A stretch of 64,000 bases of DNA from Brooklawnia sp032229645 (GCA_963722295.1 CAVRLB010000001.1:744001-808000), one strand, 5' to 3'. Counted from the stretch's first letter, positions 26,872-34,985 are shown. The notes: generated by a model from the letters alone, not told the origin. Numbers and translations: made by a program.

Positions 26872-27052
26872 GTAATACTCCGAGCAACCAGTTCAGCACG
26901 CCAAGTCCAGGGCTTTACTGATTTGCTACATGAGCTGCTCGCAATTAGCGGCTGCAGCTGCTACTATTTGGGACTGAATAATCTCTCAAGTCTCGCCATT
27001 CTATGGCGCGGTGCCCCACATTATCATTGTTCAATCCAGCAGCCTATTTTCT
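26872..27052. repeat. 181-bp direct repeat, copy 2
   Basis: Second copy of the repeat at 26275-26455. Flanks differ: the first copy is preceded by AATC and followed by CCTGAC, this one is preceded by TCAG and followed by GAGGG. The boundaries are therefore sharp on both sides. Confidence 0.9.
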
Positions 27053-27148
27053 GAGGGAAACCCCGCTGACGCTTCTTACCAGACATTGCTACTTCTGATA
27101 GTTAAACAAGCTACGCCTCCACGATTCGGGGAAACCGCATGCACTCAA

Positions 27149-27217
27149 CTCGAGGCAGATCCACACTTCGCGTCAGCACCGGCCAGAACTCTGCTGATCG
27201 ATGAATGGCAACGCGCG
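27149..27217 (+). pseudogene. fragment of a DUF4143/AAA_14-type ATPase
   Basis: The short reading EADPHFASAPARTLLIDEWQ matches the Walker B-containing region (LIDEWQR-x-P) of the AAA_14/DUF4143 ATPases. Upstream and downstream sequence does not continue the family, and the opposite strand becomes an IS481-like fragment from about 27212. It is a relic cut off by that junction. Confidence 0.5.
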
Positions 27218-27450
27218 CACGGCCAGTGCATGCTCGATCACATCAGAGTCCGGCTTCCGCGGGCTGCGCTGCGGGTGCCTCGAGCCAGGCTCGGTCGCAC
27301 CGACTGGCCCCTGATCCTTGGCCTGACGGCGAATCTTGTAGAACTCCGAACGGCTGATCTCGTGGCGTTCGCACAACGATGTGATCGCTCCGCGCTCAGC
27401 GTTCTCCGGCCAGTTTGGATACGCGAAGTAATGGGACTGTACGGTCTTCG
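27212..27450 (-). mobile_element. IS481-type transposase N-terminal fragment
   Basis: The minus strand reads PNWPENAERGAITSLCERHE, then ISRSEFYKIRRQAKDQGPVG and RKPDSDVIEHALAVRA. This is the helix-turn-helix start of IS481-like transposases (..RHGISRxxFYKxRxRxxxxG..). The DDE catalytic domain is absent and no terminal inverted repeats are seen. It is a remnant of an inserted and decayed element that abuts the ATPase fragment. Confidence 0.55.
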
Positions 27451-27614
27451 CTACCCCCGACCGGCACCTGACGCGTGGCGGCCAGTTCGCCGACGCCTAC
27501 CTGCGGGGCTCCGCACGCAAGCGGAACTGCCCGAACATCTGCGAAATTGGACCCCAAGCGCCCTTCTGCTTGGCATACTGCCTAGTGGCAGACGCGCGTC
27601 GGAGCGAGTTGCCG

Positions 27615-28769
27615 GTGAAAGCAGCGGAGGAATTGCGAGTAGCTCGCCTGGTTGCAGCCCAGGTACACGCTCGGCAGACCGATAAGCAAGGGCTGCCATA
27701 TCTCGGTCACGTGCGCCGAGTTGCAGATCTGGTTCCCGGCTTCGGCGACGAAGTGACTACCGTGGCATGGCTGCATGATGTCTGCGAGGATAACCCGACC
27801 GGTGTCGACGTGCTGAGGGGCCGCAACTTCTGCACCAAGACCCTCGAGTCTGTGGAGGCCATCACCCGCCGTCCGGCGGAAGAGCTGTCGGTCTACCTTC
27901 AGCGAGTGCTGACGCACACAAACGCTGCCACAGTGAAGAGAGCTGACCTCATCGACAATTCGGCACCGGATCGGTTGTCTCAATTACCGGCAGAAGTGGC
28001 GACCCGATTGCGGATGAAGTACTCATCATATCTGCACTTGCTCGGAACATACTCTACGAGCTCCGTGTCAGACTTGTTGTCTCGGATCGACCTGGAAGAC
28101 GTCCCCTTGATTTGGGCCGATGACTCCGAAAATGAGCCTTTATCGATTTACCACGTTTTTCCACTCGCAGTTGCCGAAAGCGCACTGAGACTCATTCAGG
28201 AAGCTGCCGTGGCAGAGCCGACGATCACCGCAACAGTTCAGTCGGTATTGCCTGAAGACGCACGGCTCAAGGGACTCGATTGCCGCCTCAAGTCTCCTCG
28301 GCGGGCTGCCGAGAAATTGCGGGCTCAGATCTTGGGCGGCTTGCAGGCCAATCTGGAGGATGTCAATCGGTATACGGTGGTCAGTTCCCCGAACGATCTC
28401 TCTGGGGTAGCGAATACCATGTTGGAGGATCTCAGAGCGCGAGGCTGGCTGTTCGGACAACTGAAACATACCTATTACCTTCATAGTCCTTACAAAGCCG
28501 TCCACTGTCGGCTACATCCGCCAGGACCCTTCCCGTTGACTGTCGAATTCCAGTTTCACTGGACGCAGTCTCTCTCTGCGCGCTCTTGGGCCGAGCTTCT
28601 GAGGACCGTGTTCTGCCGCGAACAGCGCCATATTGAGAAAGCGATCAGTATCGCGCGCGGAGATTTCGTCGAAGAGCAAGTCGAGGATCAAAGAGACCGC
28701 CTACGCGCCACGACCACTCGCAGTGTAAGCCCCTCGTTTGGCGTGTGGTTAAGCCATCGCGCCAATTAG
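27615..28769 (+). CDS. HD plus RelA/SpoT-synthetase domain protein (RSH-like)
   Basis: About 384 aa. The N-terminal half is an HD hydrolase domain: YLGHVRRVADL, AWLHDVCEDN and KRADLIDN supply the metal-binding His, His-Asp, Glu-Asp and Asp. The C-terminal half is a RelA/SpoT nucleotide pyrophosphokinase fold: LDCRLKSPRRAAEKL (R-x-K-S...K), EDVNRYTVVSSPNDL, SPYKAVHCRL and VEFQFHWTQS with the catalytic Glu. It lacks the TGS/ACT regulatory part of housekeeping RSH enzymes. Short RSH proteins in defence islands make ppApp/ppGpp or pyrophosphorylate tRNA as toxins; the HD half could serve as a built-in off switch. The start is uncertain: GTG 27615 has GGAG upstream, while TTG 27570 and GTG 27585 are also in frame. 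Its 3' end overlaps the convergent SIR2-STAND gene by 21 bp. Confidence 0.83.
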   Translation: MKAAEELRVARLVAAQVHARQTDKQGLPYLGHVRRVADLVPGFGDEVTTVAWLHDVCEDNPTGVDVLRGRNFCTKTLESVEAITRRPAEELSVYLQRVLTHTNAATVKRADLIDNSAPDRLSQLPAEVATRLRMKYSSYLHLLGTYSTSSVSDLLSRIDLEDVPLIWADDSENEPLSIYHVFPLAVAESALRLIQEAAVAEPTITATVQSVLPEDARLKGLDCRLKSPRRAAEKLRAQILGGLQANLEDVNRYTVVSSPNDLSGVANTMLEDLRARGWLFGQLKHTYYLHSPYKAVHCRLHPPGPFPLTVEFQFHWTQSLSARSWAELLRTVFCREQRHIEKAISIARGDFVEEQVEDQRDRLRATTTRSVSPSFGVWLSHRAN

Positions 28770-31259
28770 TCCTCGTATACCCGACTGCCTTCGACTGTCG
28801 CCAGACAGGTCCACCGCGCCAAACACAGCCTGCTCCTGTTCAGTCAGGTCGGCATGCCGAGTTCGGCAGAAATCACGAAATGTGAATACGTCCCACCACC
28901 TGAGCCGGTGTGCCCGTTCTGAGTCTGAGCCGATTCGCTCCAGGAGAGCTGACCGCGTTCTTGACCATTCACCGCCGTGGTCTACCGCGTTGTGAAGGTC
29001 CCCGATCTGGTCGCCGAAGTACACAAGCTGCACAGCACGATTCAAGCGAGCTTCGTCTTCGTCGTGCTGAAGCCTCGATAGGTAGTCCGCTTCGACATCC
29101 AAATCGCCGTACAGGATCGCTCCCAGGGCAGCAGACCGACGCAGCAGTCTGTCCTCGTCGTTGTTCCAGTAGGTTGAGGTCAATAGTTCCGGACAGGTCG
29201 ACAGGCCGAGGCGCCCGACGTAGTAGATGATGTGCTCTTTGACTCTGGCGCTGTCAGCGTCAGAGAACGCTAGCGCGAGGTTTTCCAAGGCCGAGGTCAT
29301 GGTCCTTCTGTCCCATGTGGCCAAGCACTCTCTGACCAGAGTGTGAACATCGTCGTTGGCGGCAAGATCCAGCGCATCGTCAGCGGGATGGTCGCGCAGA
29401 AACTCGTTCGCCAACGTTGAAGCCAAGACAAACTCAAGGAGAGTCTCGTGAACGAAGTCCCTGACTTGTATCGTCCTGCCTTCCCTTGTGTAGTCCAGGA
29501 GCGACAGGAAGGCTACCTCAGGTTTCCCTCCGAATGCTCGCAGCCTCACTTGGTCCCTAGCCGCAGACTGTCTCACCCGATAGATTTGCCGGGCCACCTT
29601 CTCGTGTCGAGAACGGACCGCCTGTACCTCTCGGCTCGACAGGCCGAACTCCACTTGCTCCCTCCAAAGCCAACTCCTGTAATAGCGACTGAACAACTCG
29701 AATCGAGAATTGGGAGGGTTCTCAGCTCCGTCGCCACGTAGCGTGATGAAAAACGCCATGGTCAATGCGAGCGGAGTCCGCGCTAGGCCGGCGAATCTTG
29801 GGTCGAGCAGCCATGATGTCACCGCCTCAGAAGCGGCGGCGCACTGTGGGCTCACGGAACTAAGCTGAGTCAAAAAGGTAGCGGCGTCGGGTGCCCGAAG
29901 GGGTTGAAGTTCCATCACACTGCGGCAACGCTTCAGTTGGGTGGACAGAGGTGTCACACGGGCAAAGAAGTCTGACCGGCAGGCAACCCACCACACGCAG
30001 TCACCAGCGTCGTCGAGAACTCTGGCTAGATCGTTTTGCTCTGTCAGGCCGAGTTCGTCAAGCCCGTCGATCAGGACGAAGCTCTTCTCAGGAAGGCAGG
30101 CGCCAGACTTGACCAGTTCTCTGGCAGTCACCATGCGGGCAGGCTTCGAGTCGTGGGAGTATCCCCTGACACAGACCGACTTGAGAACGGTTGACTTGCC
30201 AGAGCCAGGAGCACCAATGATTGCAACCGGTTCCATCCCCGCGTGGTTCTCAAGCCACTCGTCAATGAGAACCTCTTGTGGGTCGATGGTTCTTCGGTCC
30301 TTGACCCTCTGCGCAATGACCAAAGTGGGCCATATTTGGTCGAAAGTCGGCCCCACGACATCTGAGCCCATTAGTAGAGGGGACGCCAGCATGTCATTTA
30401 TCGTCAGAAAAGGGACTGGCGCTTTGCCCTCATCCTGGTTCGCGGGAGCGATCTTCGCGAGATAGTCAGGAAGGTCACCGTAGTCTGATCCGTAAACCTC
30501 ATCACGAATTGGCGGCTGAACAGGAGGGGCATCTTCGTGATTTCGCCTCAGCCTTACATGGGCAATTGCAGAGTCAGAATGCGCAGTCTTGAGCAAGCGC
30601 TGCAACACCTCAAAGTCGTCGTCCGCCAGTCCGCCTCCGACGCCGACGAACAGCAAAGTGCTGCTCAACCCAAGTGTAATCCGCTCGTGGTCGAACCTAG
30701 TGGAACCGTTCAGACGCCCATACGACTGATACCCAAGGATCACGGTGTCTGGCTCAGTCCAGACGCCGTGCATGTGCGCTACCCCCGTGGACCTGTCTTT
30801 GAGGGCGCTGTTTAACAATGACACATTCGTCCAGGATACTGAGTTCAGAGACCCGCCAGACACCTGCTCGATTAGCGTGTCGTAGTCAGTCGTAACCACA
30901 GGAGCGTCTAGGGCTAATACGGCCTCGATAAGCTCAGGATGTTCAGGTCTGACGGCTGCGAACGTCTCTTTCATGAACTGAGTCAACGCACCCTGGCTGC
31001 GCAGCGTGTGTTCAAGTTGGGATGCCGCACTCATCAGGTCGCCATCGTCGAGTGCCAGACGGTAGCGATGATCACCATTCCGACCCAGGTCGAGACCGTG
31101 AGCCAGAGTCCAGTCCAAGCCGGCATTCAGGAGCCCTTTCCAGCTTCCGGCCGCTCGATCCGACGTGGTCGCGGCGGCTACCCCAGACCCACATACAACG
31201 ACGAGCCGATTGCCCTCTTTGGCTCGCCGCAGATCATCAAGGATGCCCTGCGCAACCAT
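28749..31259 (-). CDS. SIR2-like NADase domain fused to a STAND (NACHT-type) NTPase
   Basis: An 836-aa protein from MVAQGILDDLRRAKEGNRLV. Residues 1-275 are a SIR2-like domain: VVVCGSGVA (about 20-28), VVTTDYDTLIE (121-131), AHMHGVW with the likely catalytic His (about 164) and LLFVGVGGGLADDDFEVL. Residues about 340-500 are a P-loop STAND/NACHT-type domain with Walker A IIGAPGSGKSTVL and Walker B FVLIDGLDELG. The remainder is helical and probably the sensor. SIR2-STAND proteins (some Avs/NLR-like) deplete NAD+ on sensing phage. Where SIR2 effectors usually have TTNYD, this one has TTDYD, an Asn-to-Asp change that may alter catalysis. It starts 4 nt after the HD gene and ends the operon. A longer upstream frame lies inside the HD gene and is rejected. 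Confidence 0.85.
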   Translation of the reverse strand: MVAQGILDDLRRAKEGNRLVVVCGSGVAAATTSDRAAGSWKGLLNAGLDWTLAHGLDLGRNGDHRYRLALDDGDLMSAASQLEHTLRSQGALTQFMKETFAAVRPEHPELIEAVLALDAPVVTTDYDTLIEQVSGGSLNSVSWTNVSLLNSALKDRSTGVAHMHGVWTEPDTVILGYQSYGRLNGSTRFDHERITLGLSSTLLFVGVGGGLADDDFEVLQRLLKTAHSDSAIAHVRLRRNHEDAPPVQPPIRDEVYGSDYGDLPDYLAKIAPANQDEGKAPVPFLTINDMLASPLLMGSDVVGPTFDQIWPTLVIAQRVKDRRTIDPQEVLIDEWLENHAGMEPVAIIGAPGSGKSTVLKSVCVRGYSHDSKPARMVTARELVKSGACLPEKSFVLIDGLDELGLTEQNDLARVLDDAGDCVWWVACRSDFFARVTPLSTQLKRCRSVMELQPLRAPDAATFLTQLSSVSPQCAAASEAVTSWLLDPRFAGLARTPLALTMAFFITLRGDGAENPPNSRFELFSRYYRSWLWREQVEFGLSSREVQAVRSRHEKVARQIYRVRQSAARDQVRLRAFGGKPEVAFLSLLDYTREGRTIQVRDFVHETLLEFVLASTLANEFLRDHPADDALDLAANDDVHTLVRECLATWDRRTMTSALENLALAFSDADSARVKEHIIYYVGRLGLSTCPELLTSTYWNNDEDRLLRRSAALGAILYGDLDVEADYLSRLQHDEDEARLNRAVQLVYFGDQIGDLHNAVDHGGEWSRTRSALLERIGSDSERAHRLRWWDVFTFRDFCRTRHADLTEQEQAVFGAVDLSGDSRRQSGIRGLIGAMA

Positions 31260-31263
31260 TGGG

Positions 31264-31875
31264 CTATGTCGCAGTCGGGCGTTTGCTGTAGCCCAGCGAC
31301 CAGTACGGACGATTGCCGACGTACTCTCCCAGCTTGGACTCGATGACATCGGCAACAGCACCCGCCAAGCCGATGCCAAAGTCTTCGTAAGCGGCGGCAT
31401 CATTGACATATTCGGTCATGTCACCATTCCGGTCTTTTGCATACATGAGAGCTGCGAAGATAATCTGAAGCTCCTCAGACGCCTCGGCAAGTTGCGCCTC
31501 GGGTGTCTCTCTCGCATGGAACTCCTCAAGAAGCCCCGTGATGCGGTCGCTCACACCCCAAAGTAGATCGTTGGCGATTGCGCGTTCGGCGTCACTCTTG
31601 GCTGCCTTGATGTATTTGCCGCCTCGGCGAGGCAGGTCGGTTAGACGGGATTCCCCCAGTTCGTGGAAGAGGAGCATCTCAATAACGCGACCGTGATCGA
31701 CCTCAATGTCGAGATGTTCGGCCAGAATGAAAGAGATCACCGCAGCCTCATAGCAGTGATCGCTCACCGATTCCGCGTTGTTGACGCCTGCCATAATCCA
31801 CCCCGTTCGGGGCAATCGCGTGAGATTGTGGATCTCTGACATAAGATCTACGATCCTCACTTCGAGTGAGTCCAT
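31264..31875 (-). CDS. YfbR-like HD-domain phosphohydrolase
   Basis: 203 aa. The pattern AESVSDHCYEAAVISFILAE, MLLFHELGESRLTDLPRR and MYAKDRNGDMTEYVND matches the HD_3/YfbR-type 5'-deoxynucleotidases (H at 40, the HD-equivalent at 71-72, E75, later Asp). The canonical His-Asp doublet is His-Glu here, which may change metal binding. YfbR enzymes dephosphorylate dNMPs, and related HD phosphohydrolases lower dNTPs in phage defence. It starts 30 bp after the radical SAM gene and ends 4 nt before the SIR2-STAND gene, so it belongs to the same operon. The substrate is not predictable from sequence alone. Confidence 0.78.
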   Translation of the reverse strand: MDSLEVRIVDLMSEIHNLTRLPRTGWIMAGVNNAESVSDHCYEAAVISFILAEHLDIEVDHGRVIEMLLFHELGESRLTDLPRRGGKYIKAAKSDAERAIANDLLWGVSDRITGLLEEFHARETPEAQLAEASEELQIIFAALMYAKDRNGDMTEYVNDAAAYEDFGIGLAGAVADVIESKLGEYVGNRPYWSLGYSKRPTAT

Positions 31876-31905
31876 AGCGGTCCCTCCTACTTGTTCAGTT
31901 TCATT

Positions 31906-33657
31906 CTACGTGTTCAGCTTCATTTTGGCGCCGATGGTTAGCGCATCCGATACGCCCGCCACAGCCGTGTCTTGGTCTGAGAGCCCTTGGCTGAAGGATG
32001 CGAAAAGTCTTGCGGCCGCTCCGTCAAGAACCTGTCGGAAATCACTAGTCCCGTGGTTCATCGCCGCACCCAGAGCCGCGAGCGTCTGCCGGCGGTATTC
32101 GCCCAGTCCTTCACGAATCAGCTCAGTAGGGGCGCCTGGCACGACGCCCATTCCGTACCTAGACAATCCCTTGAGCGCATACACGAAAGTGGCCGCCTCC
32201 GCGTCATGGGCGCGCAAGTCCCGAACGGCTTCTGCCACGCGCGGATCGGTGTATTGCGAGACGTACGTCAGAGTGTTACGGTCGAACCCGTTTCCAACCA
32301 TGTCTTCAAGCAAGTCAGGTGCCCTCCGTTGGAGCAATGTCAAGTATCGAGACGACTCTTGAACCCTTAGCTCAGAGGTCGGGCCAGATACGTATTGGGC
32401 CAGAGAGTTCGATAGAAGGAAGTCAACGTTCCCCGAGACGTCGGCTGGAGAACACAACGGATCGAACATGATGAATCCGATCTCTAGCCGGGCTCCTGAG
32501 TCAAGCACTTTTTTGGCTGCGCCCGCAGCCTCGGCTGGAGTATGCCCCTTGTGGTATCTGCGAATCTGAGGTGGTGACCCGGACTCTATCCCCAGGAACA
32601 CCTTATTGAGACCCAGTTCGCGAGCACGCTTGAGGGAAGACGCCTTTTGCGCTCGAACAACCGCATTGTCGTTGTCCTTGAAGATTGAATGTATCGTCGC
32701 GCTCACGTCAAACCGGACAGGCGGACTCACACCTGAAAGAACGCCATCGCTCCATTCATCAAGAAAAGCGAGAACATCCGCCGGAACGCCACCGAAGAAG
32801 TCCTCGTCGGCAAAGGTGATGGTTTCAACTCCGCTCTTTCCCAGGGACGCAATGTCGGAGAGCATCCGTTCCACAGGGAACCTGCGGTACTCCTCTGGCC
32901 TTCCCGCCACGTCAAGGAGACCTCTCAAGCAGAATGAACACACTGCCCAAGAGCATCCTCGGGAAGACTCCACGAAGACTTGAGCGTGAGCGTCATCAAA
33001 ACCAGAGACGTGCCCCCGATAGGGAGGTGGCAGGCTTGTCAGGTCCTCAAGCAGCCTTGGCCCCGCCTCTACCCGATCTTGTGTAGCCAAAATGGTGTTG
33101 CGAGGTGCTTGTGACGGGGGCATCGAGTCGTCCAGCCAGTGCCTCACAATCGCCGCCGAGGCGGATTCGCCTTCACCCGCAACAACAACGATCCGTTCGT
33201 CAATATCGCTCAGAATATGGTGCCCCAGATAGGTAGGAAGTACGCCGCCAACCAGCACCAGAGCCCCGATGTCCAGAACTCGTCGGAGATCGTCACGGAG
33301 TTCAAGCAGGAGGTCGTAGGTGCCATAGCCTACCGAGATTGCAGCGATTGACGCCTTGTTGGAGATCGCGTCTCGAACGCGATCAAGATTCTCTGAACGT
33401 TCGCTCACCATGTCGATCACGGTGATCTCATGCGCCTTGGCGCCCAGTGCCATGTCAATCGCGGCAACTACGCATGACAGGCCGTGAGTCTCACCCGCTG
33501 CTGGGTACTTCGCTGAGTAGAGAGCAATCGCTACCACTCGCACTTGATCGCCACCCGGATCGACCTGGAGTGACGCTCCGGCGGCACCGTCGCGGCACGG
33601 CGCACGCCATGAGCTGAGCGCGCTCGGGTTCAACTCTGCCATTGCTGGAGCACTCAC
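31906..33657 (-). CDS. B12-binding-type radical SAM protein
   Basis: 583 aa. Residues about 40-170 look like a cobalamin-binding-type Rossmann domain (VVAIALYSAKYP, SIAAISVGYGTYDLL, ALVLVGGVLPTYLG and VVAGEGES). Residues about 225-470 are a radical SAM barrel with ESSRGCSWAVCSFCLRG, giving Cys235, Cys240 and Cys243. The spacing is CX4CX2C rather than the classical CX3CX2C, a variant I recall from some B12-radical SAM families. Further signs are TITFADEDFFGG and KVFLGIESGSPPQIRR. Such enzymes methylate or rearrange unactivated carbons. The substrate here is unknown; a nucleotide or peptide would fit its neighbours. Its ATG overlaps the stop of the upstream gene (ATGA), and the HD gene follows 30 bp later. 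Confidence 0.82.
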   Translation of the reverse strand: MSAPAMAELNPSALSSWRAPCRDGAAGASLQVDPGGDQVRVVAIALYSAKYPAAGETHGLSCVVAAIDMALGAKAHEITVIDMVSERSENLDRVRDAISNKASIAAISVGYGTYDLLLELRDDLRRVLDIGALVLVGGVLPTYLGHHILSDIDERIVVVAGEGESASAAIVRHWLDDSMPPSQAPRNTILATQDRVEAGPRLLEDLTSLPPPYRGHVSGFDDAHAQVFVESSRGCSWAVCSFCLRGLLDVAGRPEEYRRFPVERMLSDIASLGKSGVETITFADEDFFGGVPADVLAFLDEWSDGVLSGVSPPVRFDVSATIHSIFKDNDNAVVRAQKASSLKRARELGLNKVFLGIESGSPPQIRRYHKGHTPAEAAGAAKKVLDSGARLEIGFIMFDPLCSPADVSGNVDFLLSNSLAQYVSGPTSELRVQESSRYLTLLQRRAPDLLEDMVGNGFDRNTLTYVSQYTDPRVAEAVRDLRAHDAEAATFVYALKGLSRYGMGVVPGAPTELIREGLGEYRRQTLAALGAAMNHGTSDFRQVLDGAAARLFASFSQGLSDQDTAVAGVSDALTIGAKMKLNT

Positions 33658-34100
33658 CTTTCAGAGACCTGTACAGAAGCGCTATCGCTCGTATCTGCGC
33701 ATCGCCGCGGCGGACGTCTCCGCGTCACGCTGATGGTTGAACCATCCTGCCGCTCAGGCGTTGACGTCGGAGGCACATCCGGACGTGGCTTGATCACGGC
33801 CGGACCCTCGCCCGCCAGAACCACCTGCCACTTGAACGTCTCGTTCGCGATGTCACTCTGATGCTTGATATGACGGGCCTGAACCTCCTCTTGTCCCCGA
33901 TGACAGGATGCTTCGTAATAGATCAGAGCCGGAGTCTTCTCACCCGCGGGCAACCGCAGAAAGAGGAGTCTGTCGCGGCGGGCCGCCTTGTCGATCATCT
34001 TCTCGTCGCCACGAGACAACGGTGATTTGGGTATAGGGAATGGATAGATCCAATTCGAGTCCACCCGGCCATCAGACGGGTTGAACAGTGTCACCATCAT
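33654..34100 (-). CDS. hypothetical protein, second gene of the radical SAM operon
   Basis: 148 aa (MMVTLFNPSDGRVDSNWIYP ... VSER) with no family I recognise. The middle reads DRLLFLRLPAGEKTPALIYY, strand-rich, followed by EASCHRGQEEVQARHIKHQS. The last 45 residues are Pro/Ser/Arg-rich and look disordered. It overlaps the gene upstream and the radical SAM gene downstream by 4 nt each, so it is made stoichiometrically with them. It may be a substrate-carrying or adaptor protein, but nothing proves this. The protein could begin at either of two adjacent Met codons. Confidence 0.62.
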   Translation of the reverse strand: MMVTLFNPSDGRVDSNWIYPFPIPKSPLSRGDEKMIDKAARRDRLLFLRLPAGEKTPALIYYEASCHRGQEEVQARHIKHQSDIANETFKWQVVLAGEGPAVIKPRPDVPPTSTPERQDGSTISVTRRRPPRRCADTSDSASVQVSER

Positions 34101-34408
34101 TGCTCCTCAAACATGTCTGGCCAACAGTCGTTCGTGGCTCTGGGTTCGACAATGGCCCGCTCATGGCCTCGCTCTGGTAGGTAGTGACCTCTGATCGCAG
34201 TCGTCGGCCTGATCCGTCCAACGAGCTTTTCGTGTGACTGGTCGGGCCGTGCTGGCCGAATGACAGAATCGGACGAGTGAATTGAGGCCGCAACTACCTT
34301 CATTGTCGCTGTCGCCCGCAGGCCCCTGGGCACATTCAGCTGCCCTGATCGGCCCCCATCATCGGTCACACCAACCCCCTTACTCAATCGGGATCCGTCC
34401 CGCTCCAT
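34097..34408 (-). CDS. small hypothetical protein, first gene of the radical SAM operon
   Basis: About 103 aa from MERDGSRLSKGVGVTDDGGR; this ATG has a GGAGA site 8 nt upstream, unlike the ATG at 34426. The protein is basic, low in hydrophobic residues and ends in an acidic tail, ATNDCWPDMFEEQ. A Trp and a Cys near the C-terminus are features also seen in peptides modified by radical SAM enzymes, but this is only a hint. The ATGA overlap with the next gene places it in the operon. No family recognised. Confidence 0.5.
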   Translation of the reverse strand: MERDGSRLSKGVGVTDDGGRSGQLNVPRGLRATATMKVVAASIHSSDSVIRPARPDQSHEKLVGRIRPTTAIRGHYLPERGHERAIVEPRATNDCWPDMFEEQ

Positions 34409-34426
34409 TACTGATCTCCGAAGCAC

Positions 34427-34985
34427 TCGATCAGCTTGCCCAGGGCCAGTTTGAACGACGCACGTCGCCGCCGTGACCCATCAATGCGATTCGTACGAGT
34501 TCGTACAGCCCGAAGCCCGAGCAGAACATGGAAGCCGCACGTCAAGGCGCGAAGCCGGACACCGGCGAGACGAAATTCACGGAGCATTGGAGGTTAGTTG
34601 CTTGGGAAGCGCAGTCCCTCTTGAGTTCGACCACGTGAGCAACTGACCCGGGAATCCACATCGTTCCCGGTCTCTCCTGAGGCGAAGGTCTGTCCCAGAT
34701 CACGGCGAGCATCGAGGCAAGAGACACTCATTGTCGGCAATCCGGGCGCGCGCAGTCGCCGCCGTAGCCTCCGCTGCCTGATCCGAACCCAGAGCGCGCA
34801 CCGACCCGAGCCAACGTTTGAGGGGCTGCGCCAGCGATCAGCAGGGGTGCTGAGCTACACCCCTCGACGGTCTTCTTCCCGAGGCGGGCCACTATTCCAT
34901 CAACTCGGTGCCGCCCTCAAACCCTTCAAGAAAAGGAGTTCCACGGCTCGCCATCCATCGGAGCATGGGAGCTGCGCAGACAGGA
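34427..34985. other. non-coding interval upstream of the radical SAM operon
   Basis: No convincing gene. Short frames on both strands have poor codon character and no ribosome-binding sites. It should hold the promoter of the minus-strand operon and the end of the XRE-type regulator gene. The direct repeat at 34490-34506 is the only structure noticed. Confidence 0.5.
34490..34506. promoter_or_regulatory. TTCGTAC direct repeat upstream of the defence operon
   Basis: TTCGTAC occurs at 34490-34496 and again at 34500-34506, spaced one helical turn apart, about 85 bp upstream of the first gene of the radical SAM operon. It is a candidate operator. The CGTAC core also occurs in the inverted repeat before the regulator gene at 36445-36466. 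Confidence 0.35.

Noticed and set aside
26577..26921. 114-codon plus-strand frame inside and across the repeat segment
   Set aside because: It runs into the direct repeat, has no start signal, and the opposite strand shows the more protein-like reading.
27011..27685. 224-codon plus-strand frame starting inside the direct repeat
   Set aside because: Only the short EADPHFASAPARTLLIDEWQ part is protein-like; the rest is antisense to the IS481 fragment and non-coding DNA, so it is not a gene.
34542..34727. 61-codon minus-strand frame MSLASMLAVIWDRPSP
   Set aside because: No ribosome-binding site, no homology I recognise, and composition is not distinct from neighbouring non-coding DNA.
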